Shown here piece by piece: positions 56,945 through 64,000 of a stretch of DNA of 64,000 nucleotides (position 1 is its first letter; each line of letters begins with the position of its first letter). The position numbers and the translations under genes are program-made. Below the pieces are notes generated by a model. It was not told where the DNA came from, did not search any database, and saw only the letters and a program-made list of their open reading frames with translations. The stretch is taken from contig WQZH01000002.1 of the NCBI GenBank assembly GCA_009780825.1, positions 1-64,000 of the forward strand, given 5' to 3'. The stretch is from Desulfobulbus sp. (GTDB lineage Bacteria > Desulfobacterota > Desulfobulbia > Desulfobulbales > Desulfobulbaceae).

Positions 56945-57562
56945 CTAGATGAACGGTTCAATGTCTCCTTTGCCGACGCGAAGGACTTCGGGTTGCTCGG
57001 ATAGCAGTGAAATGACCGTGGAGGGGGTCGGAGCGATCTCGCCACCGTCGATGATCAGATCCACCTGTTTGCCAAAAAGGCGGTCAACGTCGTAACAGGT
57101 GCAGACAGGCTCCTCGCCTTCCCCGATGGAGGCGGAGGTGTTCAGTAGAGGATTGGCCAGGGCCCCAAGCAGTGCTTGGCAGATCGGATGATCAGGCACC
57201 CTGATGCCCACGGTTTTCTGCCTGGTCAGCATGATTTTGGGGACCAGCTTGGTTCCGGAGAGGACAAAGGTATACGGGCCGGGCAGATTCTTCCGCATCA
57301 GCCGGTAGGCGGTATTGCCGACATGGCCGTACTGGCTGATGTTGGTCAGGGAGGCGCACATGAAACTGAACGGCTTGTCCTTGGGCCGCTTTTTGATCTG
57401 GTAAACCAGCTTGATCGCCTTTTGATTGAAAATATCGCAGCCAATACCGTACATGGTGTCGGTGGGGTAGCAAATGACGCCGCCGTGCTGGAGGATCTCC
57501 ACGGCCTGGGCGATCAGCCGAGGCTGCGGATTGGAAGGATTGATCTCAACAATTCTCGCCAT
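56945..57562 (-). CDS. YciO/Sua5/YrdC family protein
   Basis: A 205-residue Sua5-fold protein with GGVICYPTDTMYGIGCD, the KKRPKDKPFSFMC loop and TPSTVISL near the C-terminus. True TsaC/Sua5 makes threonylcarbamoyl-AMP for t6A tRNA modification; YciO-like members lack proven t6A function. This one resembles YciO (RPKDKPFSF). ATG 57562 is the likely start; a TTG 24 bases upstream is possible. It converges with ihfB. Confidence 0.9.
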   Translation of the reverse strand: MARIVEINPSNPQPRLIAQAVEILQHGGVICYPTDTMYGIGCDIFNQKAIKLVYQIKKRPKDKPFSFMCASLTNISQYGHVGNTAYRLMRKNLPGPYTFVLSGTKLVPKIMLTRQKTVGIRVPDHPICQALLGALANPLLNTSASIGEGEEPVCTCYDVDRLFGKQVDLIIDGGEIAPTPSTVISLLSEQPEVLRVGKGDIEPFI

Positions 57563-57990
57563 AAAAACCAGACATCTGAAGGACAAAATAACGAAAGACG
57601 CGGGCTGTACCCAACACGTTCGGCCCGATGCGCCGCCGGGACAAACGTGTCATCTAAGCAGGAACATCCGGAAAAATCCAGCAATTTCTCGGTAACATGT
57701 TTGTGGCACAGGGTGCAGGTTCCGGCGCGCTCCCACCTCTTCCCGGCCAGTACAGAGTCGCCGCTCTTCAGGTCGCCTGTTTTCTTTTTGCCGAGAACAT
57801 GCTACCTTATGCAGCCATAGGCTGATCACGGCAACCACATGCAACTTCGTGCAATCAGCGGGGTTGCCGCGGGCGGCGCACACTCCCCGTGCCCTGCCGT
57901 GCATTGCGGGAGAGCAGCAGCGAATCATCGTAACCGGATCGACCGGGAAGCAGACTGCCCGGTTTTCACTCCAGTCAACAAGGAGACTCT
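57563..57990. other. Intergenic region upstream of guaB
   Basis: About 430 bases between divergent genes. No purine riboswitch core was recognised. It should contain the guaB promoter. Confidence 0.45.
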
Positions 57991-59454
<1,464 letters not shown>

Positions 59455-59493
59455 ATCTCCCGTCCCCGTTCTCCAACCCAAGAAAGGCAGCCT

Positions 59494-61047
59494 ATGTCCA
59501 CCCATACGCAAAAAATCGTCATCCTCGATTTCGGCTCGCAGACCACCCAGTTGATCGCCCGCCGCATCCGTGAACAGAAAGTCTACAGCGAAATCCATCC
59601 CTACACCCTGTCCCTCGACAAACTGACGGCCATGCGGCCCACCGGCATCGTGCTGTCGGGCAGTCCGGCCAGCGTCTACGACGACGACGCCCCGATCAGC
59701 GATCCCGGCATATACGGGCTCGGCGTACCGGTGCTGGGCATCTGCTACGGTGCCCAACTGATGACGGTCCAACTGGGCGGACAGGTAGAGCGGGCCGAGA
59801 AGCGGGAATTCGGCGAGGCGCAGCTTTGTGTCGAATACACCGGTGGCCTGTTCGCCGGGCTGGAAATGGCACCAACCCGTCATCGGGTGTGGATGAGCCA
59901 CGGTGACCGCATCGAAGCGTTGGCTCCGGGCTTCTCGGTCTCAGCCACCAGCGCCCATTCGCCCTATGCAGCCATTCGCCATGGCGAAAAACCCTTTGTC
60001 GGCGTCCAGTTCCATCCCGAGGTCGCCCACACCCTGATCGGCACCGATGTGCTGCGCAACTTCATCTTCGGCCTCTGCGGCTGTCGACCCGACTGGACCA
60101 TGCATTCCTTCATCGACGCGACCGTGGCCGAAGTCCGGGCCAAGGTCGGCGACGCCGATCGGGTGATCTGTGCCCTATCCGGCGGCGTGGATTCCTCGGT
60201 GACCGCGGCCCTGGTCCATCGGGCCGTCGGCGACCAGCTCACCTGCATCTATGTCAACACCGGCCTGATGCGGACCGGAGAATCGGCAAGCGTGCTTCGC
60301 TTCTTCCGGGAAAAAACCCGGCTCAAGGTCATCGATGTCGATGCGTCCGAGTATTTTCTGGGGGCCCTGGCCGGAATCAAGGAGCCCGAGGAAAAACGCA
60401 AGCGGATCGGCTACGGCTTCATCGAAATCTTCGAGACCGAGGCCAGAAAGCAGGGACAGGTCCGCTACCTGGCCCAAGGAACCCTGTATCCGGACGTGAT
60501 CGAATCGGTGGCGTTCCGCGGCAAGGCGCCGATCAAATCGCACCACAATGTCGGCGGTCTGCCCGAACGGATGCAGCTGGACCTCATCGAGCCGCTGCGC
60601 GAGCTGTTCAAGGACGAGGTGCGAGAGTTGGGTCTGGAATTGGGTCTGCCCGAGGAAGCCATCCACCGGCAGCCTTTCCCCGGACCGGGCCTGGCCATCC
60701 GGATCATGGGCGAGGTCACGGCCGAACGGTTGTCCACCCTGCGCCAGGCCGACGTGATCGTGCTGGAGGAGATGAAAAATGCCGGCTGGTACCGCAAGGT
60801 CTGGCAATCCTTTGCCGTGCTTTTGCCCATCCAAACCGTGGGCGTCATGGGCGACAGCCGTACCTACGAGCACGTCATCGCCCTGCGCTGCGTGGACAGC
60901 AAAGATGCCATGACCGCCGACTGGAGCCGCCTGCCGTATGAATTGCTGGGCCGCATCTCCAACCGGATCATCAACGAGGTGCGCGGCGTCAACCGGGTGG
61001 TCTACGACATCTCCTCCAAGCCGCCTTCAACCATCGAGTGGGAGTAA
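59494..61047 (+). CDS. guaA: GMP synthase (glutamine-hydrolysing)
   Basis: Converts XMP to GMP using glutamine and ATP. The 517-residue protein has an N-terminal class I glutaminase ([11 protein letters not shown] with catalytic Cys; HPEVAHT) and a C-terminal ATP pyrophosphatase with P-loop [11 protein letters not shown], ending in STIEWE. AAAGG precedes the ATG. Downstream NYN gene starts 47 bases later. Confidence 0.98.
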   Translation: MSTHTQKIVILDFGSQTTQLIARRIREQKVYSEIHPYTLSLDKLTAMRPTGIVLSGSPASVYDDDAPISDPGIYGLGVPVLGICYGAQLMTVQLGGQVERAEKREFGEAQLCVEYTGGLFAGLEMAPTRHRVWMSHGDRIEALAPGFSVSATSAHSPYAAIRHGEKPFVGVQFHPEVAHTLIGTDVLRNFIFGLCGCRPDWTMHSFIDATVAEVRAKVGDADRVICALSGGVDSSVTAALVHRAVGDQLTCIYVNTGLMRTGESASVLRFFREKTRLKVIDVDASEYFLGALAGIKEPEEKRKRIGYGFIEIFETEARKQGQVRYLAQGTLYPDVIESVAFRGKAPIKSHHNVGGLPERMQLDLIEPLRELFKDEVRELGLELGLPEEAIHRQPFPGPGLAIRIMGEVTAERLSTLRQADVIVLEEMKNAGWYRKVWQSFAVLLPIQTVGVMGDSRTYEHVIALRCVDSKDAMTADWSRLPYELLGRISNRIINEVRGVNRVVYDISSKPPSTIEWE

Positions 61048-61094
61048 ACCCGTACCGTTTACCCCTTGAAATCACTGCAACGCACAAATGTCCT

Positions 61095-61871
61095 ATGCTC
61101 AAGACAGCCATTTACGTTGATGCCGAAAACATCAAGATGAGCGGCGGCTATGGCATGCGCTACGATGTGCTGGTCAGCCTGGCCAACAGTAAAAATTCCA
61201 CTCTGCTGCGGGCTAACTGCTATCTGGCCGAGGATCACGAACGTACCCAGCGCGATCCGGAATACCGGCAGAAGGTCTATGCGTACCACAACATCCTGCG
61301 GTCCTGCGGTTTCAAGATCATCAAGAAGTACGTCCGCCGCTTCAAAGACGAGGATGGCAACATTACCACCAAGGCCAACGCCGACATGGACTTGGCCATC
61401 GACGCGTTGCTCCAGGCCCGTAACCTCGACCGGATCATCCTGCTCACCGGCGACAGCGATTTCCTGCGCCTGGCCATCGCCTTGCAGAATATGGGCTGCC
61501 GGGTGGAGGTCATCGGATTTTTTAATGTCAGCAAAGAGCTGCGAGAGGTAGCCGATTCCTATATCTCCGGTTTTCTGGTACCCGGCCTGCTGCCGATCAC
61601 CGGCAGCTCCGGCGACAACGGCGACCGCTGGCAGCGAGGCACAGTGGCCAATTTCAACCAGGACCGAGGCTTCGGCTTTTTCCGCTATTACCGGTTGCAG
61701 GAAGGCATCCTCCTGCCGGAAACAGTCTTCTTCCATCTGTCGAAATCAACGCTCCCCTCGGATCATTTTTTCCAGGAGCCGTACCGGATCTTCGAGTTCA
61801 AGATTGTGGACAATCCAGCCAACAACAACCGATCCGAGGCCTGGGATATCCGGCTGCTCAAGGACGGATAA
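61095..61871 (+). CDS. NYN-domain protein with C-terminal cold-shock-like region
   Basis: A 258-residue protein. The NYN (LabA/PIN-like RNase) domain spans about residues 1-165: AIYVDAENIKMSGG, KANADMDLAIDALLQA and ILLTGDSDFLRLAIALQNMG keep the acidic residues of the nuclease site. Residues about 180-255 resemble a degenerate cold-shock/OB domain (GTVANFNQDRGFGFFRYYRLQE, VFFHLSKST). The joint suggests an RNase with its own RNA-binding part. Start ATG 61095 lacks a strong SD; a start inside guaA is possible but unlikely. It lies 2 bases before glk. Confidence 0.88.
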   Translation: MLKTAIYVDAENIKMSGGYGMRYDVLVSLANSKNSTLLRANCYLAEDHERTQRDPEYRQKVYAYHNILRSCGFKIIKKYVRRFKDEDGNITTKANADMDLAIDALLQARNLDRIILLTGDSDFLRLAIALQNMGCRVEVIGFFNVSKELREVADSYISGFLVPGLLPITGSSGDNGDRWQRGTVANFNQDRGFGFFRYYRLQEGILLPETVFFHLSKSTLPSDHFFQEPYRIFEFKIVDNPANNNRSEAWDIRLLKDG

Positions 61872-61873
61872 AG

Positions 61874-62914
61874 ATGACGGACACCAATGGCCTGCTGCTC
61901 GCCGGCGATCTCGGCGCCACCAAGACCAGCCTGGCGCTGTACCGGGCTGCGGCCTGGCCCAGCTTGCCTTTGCGTCAGCAAACCTTCAAGAATCGGGACT
62001 TCGCCGCATTCGACGACCTGCTGGCCACCTTCCTTGCCGCTGACCAACCGATGCCTGTGGCCATCTGCCTGGGTGTAGCCGGCCCGGTTCTGAACAATGC
62101 GGTCCGCATGACCAACCTCTCCTGGTCGATTGAGGGCGCGGCTTTACAAGCCCGTCTCGGTTGCAGCCAGGTCCTGCTGATCAACGACCTGGTGGCCACC
62201 GCCGCCGGCATTGCCTGGCTCGCGCCCGGAGACGTGCATTCGCTCAATCCAGAGGCTCGCCTCGCCGCAGGGGCGGCCATGGCGGTTCTGGCCCCGGGTA
62301 GCGGTTTGGGCGAAGCCTTCCTCGTGCCCCATGAGAACCTGTTGCTCCCTTTTCCCACGGAAGGCGGCCATGCCAGCTTTGCCCCCAGAACAACCGAACA
62401 AATGGAATTGCTGAGATTCATGGCAGGACGGCATGGACACGTTTCGGTGGAACAAGCCTGTTCCGGCCTGGCCATCCCCGAGCTGTTCGCCTTTATCGCC
62501 GCCGGACAGCCTGTGCCGGATTGGCTGGCTGCTCATTTGGCGCGTGCCGCCGATCAAACGCCGGTCATCGTCCAAGCGGCCATCGACGCCGCGCGCGGCG
62601 GCACGCCCTGTGACCTGGCCCTACAGACCCTGCGCCTCTTCCTCGACATCCTGGCCGACGAGGCCGCCAACCTCACCCTCAAAACCCTGGCCCTGGGCGG
62701 CATCTTCATCGGCGGCGGCCTGGCGGCTCGACTGCTGCCGCTGATTGAGCCATCCCGCTTCATGACCATCTTTGCCCGGGGAACCTATCGGGAGATGCTT
62801 GCCCGTGTCCCGGTTCAGGTGATCGTCAATCCGCAGACCGCCCTGCTCGGCGCCGCCGCCACCGGCATCAGGACCATGGTTCGAGACGATAAAAAAAATT
62901 TACGAAGGGATTGA
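61874..62914 (+). CDS. glk: Glucokinase
   Basis: Phosphorylates glucose to glucose-6-phosphate. The 346-residue protein has the ROK-like/Glk motifs: LLAGDLGATKTSLAL (ATP), NDLVATAAGI, LAPGSGLGEAFL, and TEGGHASFAPR with catalytic residues; near the C-terminus LGGIFIGGGLAARLLP. AAGGA precedes the ATG. The 2-base gap to the NYN gene indicates one transcript, probably with guaBA. Confidence 0.92.
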   Translation: MTDTNGLLLAGDLGATKTSLALYRAAAWPSLPLRQQTFKNRDFAAFDDLLATFLAADQPMPVAICLGVAGPVLNNAVRMTNLSWSIEGAALQARLGCSQVLLINDLVATAAGIAWLAPGDVHSLNPEARLAAGAAMAVLAPGSGLGEAFLVPHENLLLPFPTEGGHASFAPRTTEQMELLRFMAGRHGHVSVEQACSGLAIPELFAFIAAGQPVPDWLAAHLARAADQTPVIVQAAIDAARGGTPCDLALQTLRLFLDILADEAANLTLKTLALGGIFIGGGLAARLLPLIEPSRFMTIFARGTYREMLARVPVQVIVNPQTALLGAAATGIRTMVRDDKKNLRRD

Positions 62915-63354
62915 CCGAGGATCACATAAGAATAGTTGCGCAGAAGAGCACTTCAGGCATACATTATTAATTGATCCGTCATTGAGTCGACGGCGAAAGC
63001 GGATAGGCGTCCCAAGGTGCCATCCCGAAGTTTAGTGGGCTGATGCGGCGAGCAACGACAGGCATCTTGACGCCGCAGATTAGAAGAAAGGTTGCGGAGA
63101 CGAAACAGGGGCGGAATGACCTGCTGCCCACGTTGGGAGACGCCATCAATGCCCTGCCCGGCGGAGCAGGGCAGGCATATCCGCCTCATCCTCAAAAAAT
63201 TGAGGGAGAAGTCGTCTCTTCCGGTCGGCTTGTTCTTGGCAGCCTGTCTGATGCGCAGGGGATGGGGATGGGCTCTTTTTTCCGGCCAACTGAAAATGGT
63301 TTCCCGGCTACGATCAACCATTTGAAAAATATTATTTTTTAGCTCGATCCACGC
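62915..63354. other. Intergenic region with hairpins before the last gene
   Basis: About 440 bases. A perfect 8-bp stem TGCCCTGC/GCAGGGCA (63150-63157 with 63166-63173) and CCTCAAAAAATTGAGG (about 63191-63206) occur. It may be a leader for the last gene or hold an unrecognised small RNA; an opposing frame at 62953-63399 has no known domain. Confidence 0.45.
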
Positions 63355-64000
63355 ATGACAGGCCAAAAAAAAATACCCCTGAGCAGTCTTATAGGCCAAA
63401 GTGCTCAGGATCTCTTTCCTGATCTTTTTCAGAGCGGATCAGCGAAAGCGAAGCCTTCGCCAGCGAAGATGACGCCTACCGAGGCTGTGAAGCCTTCCAA
63501 GGTTATTGTCCCGCCGCCGGTGTGGTATGCAACCTGGTGGAACGACGAGAAGAAGGCAAAGCCCGCCGAGGCTACGGAGCCTGCCAAGGTTGTTGTCCCG
63601 CCACCGCCACCGGACACGAGCTGGCTGGCCAAAGCGGCCTCTGGCGGACAACAGGAGCAGGCTGACGACGCCCCCTTCTCCGCACTGCTTGCCCTCGGCA
63701 AGAAAACGCAGCAAGAGATGCTGGCACGAAAACTGAACAAGATGGGGTATACCGTCATAACGGCAAGCTCGGCCACGCAGGCGCTCGAACGCTTGGGTTC
63801 AAGTAAATATCACCTGGTTTTTTGCAGCGCGGATGCAGCCTTCAAGGAGGTCCGCCGGTTCGTCAATCAATTAACGGCCGACCAGCGGAGAGGCATCTAT
63901 TTCGTACTGATAGGCGCCGACCTGCACACCCTCTACAATCTGGAAGCTCTAGCTCTCAGCGCCAACTTGGTCATCAACGACCGCAATCTCTCCTCTCTCG
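63355..64000 (+). CDS. Degenerate receiver-like protein with Pro-rich repeats (cut by window edge)
   Basis: Reading frame opens at ATG 63355, just after an in-frame TAG, and runs off the right edge (215 residues). Residues about 30-95 hold two imperfect copies of a PSKVIVPPP/PAKVVVPPP unit separated by WYATWWNDEKK. From about residue 110 comes the receiver-like domain shared with the protein at 53810-54493: MGYTVITASSATQALERL, YHLVFCSADAA, GIYFVLIGADLHTLYNLEALALSANL. No phospho-Asp is apparent. There is no zinc ribbon at its N-terminus. Function unknown. Confidence 0.8.
   Translation, partial: MTGQKKIPLSSLIGQSAQDLFPDLFQSGSAKAKPSPAKMTPTEAVKPSKVIVPPPVWYATWWNDEKKAKPAEATEPAKVVVPPPPPDTSWLAKAASGGQQEQADDAPFSALLALGKKTQQEMLARKLNKMGYTVITASSATQALERLGSSKYHLVFCSADAAFKEVRRFVNQLTADQRRGIYFVLIGADLHTLYNLEALALSANLVINDRNLSSL

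Noticed and set aside
57563..57990. Purine riboswitch before guaB
   Set aside because: No conserved core or matching stems could be found.
62953..63399. 148-codon minus-strand frame before the last gene
   Set aside because: No SD or domain; overlaps the start of the clearer plus-strand gene.

Overview
The window is bacterial chromosome with fairly high G+C, dense genes, normal SD sites and no sign of plasmid or phage backbone. Gene content points to an anaerobic member of the Desulfobacterota, most likely a Desulfobulbus-like sulfate or nitrate reducer. The main clues are a periplasmic nitrate reductase cluster in the order napC-napM-napA-napD-napG-napH (no napB, tetraheme NapM present, the order known from Desulfovibrio desulfuricans), a DVU0298-family protein, a pta-ackA pair, a class I Fe-S fumarase and a Bacillus-like glutamine synthetase. 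The genus is inferred; no rRNA or other marker is present.

Layout. 1-425 is the N-terminus of a Cache-type membrane sensor, followed by glnA (minus strand) with a clear terminator. A PilZ protein precedes the nap operon (4053-9116). Next come cvpA (minus), a PPTase-mutM pair (plus), and a minus-strand VanZ-like/GlrK/QseG/GlrR signalling operon (11601-15977). A small ComEA-like gene (16495-16761) sits between two 35-nt inverted repeats. After trhA, an HDOD gene and a CDF transporter follow carbon metabolism genes on the minus strand (pta-ackA, a LOG-family gene, fumarase), hemW-radC, and a 1182-residue hybrid kinase. A four-gene minus-strand operon holds an RdgC-like protein, a TPR protein, a second possibly RdgC-related protein and gatB. 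tRNA-Lys(UUU) and tRNA-Glu(UUC) are followed by a strong bidirectional terminator.

From 37269 to 40006 (minus) lie a CopZ-like protein, a nitrilase-nucleotidyltransferase fusion, a DVU0298-family protein and ferritin. An SDR-fabB pair (plus) and a frameshifted PKD-domain exported protein follow. Housekeeping genes come next: secB, uvrA, glyQ (without glyS nearby), csp, ilvD, a PilT/PilU ATPase, a zinc-ribbon/receiver-like protein, rpsA-ihfB, a YciO/Sua5 protein, and guaB-guaA-NYN-glk. The window ends inside a paralogue of the zinc-ribbon/receiver-like protein.

Functional links. The nap genes form a complete quinol-to-NapA route without NapB. pta-ackA and fumarase fit propionate/acetate metabolism of sulfate reducers. 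The VanZ-GlrK-QseG-GlrR block is a sigma-54 envelope-type signalling module. The most unusual items are the nitrilase-RfaE2-like fusion, the two-piece RdgC-like operon, the inverted-repeat-flanked comEA, the one-base break in a PKD/lectin-like gene and the paired degenerate receiver proteins. No CRISPR array, prophage or intact insertion sequence was seen.
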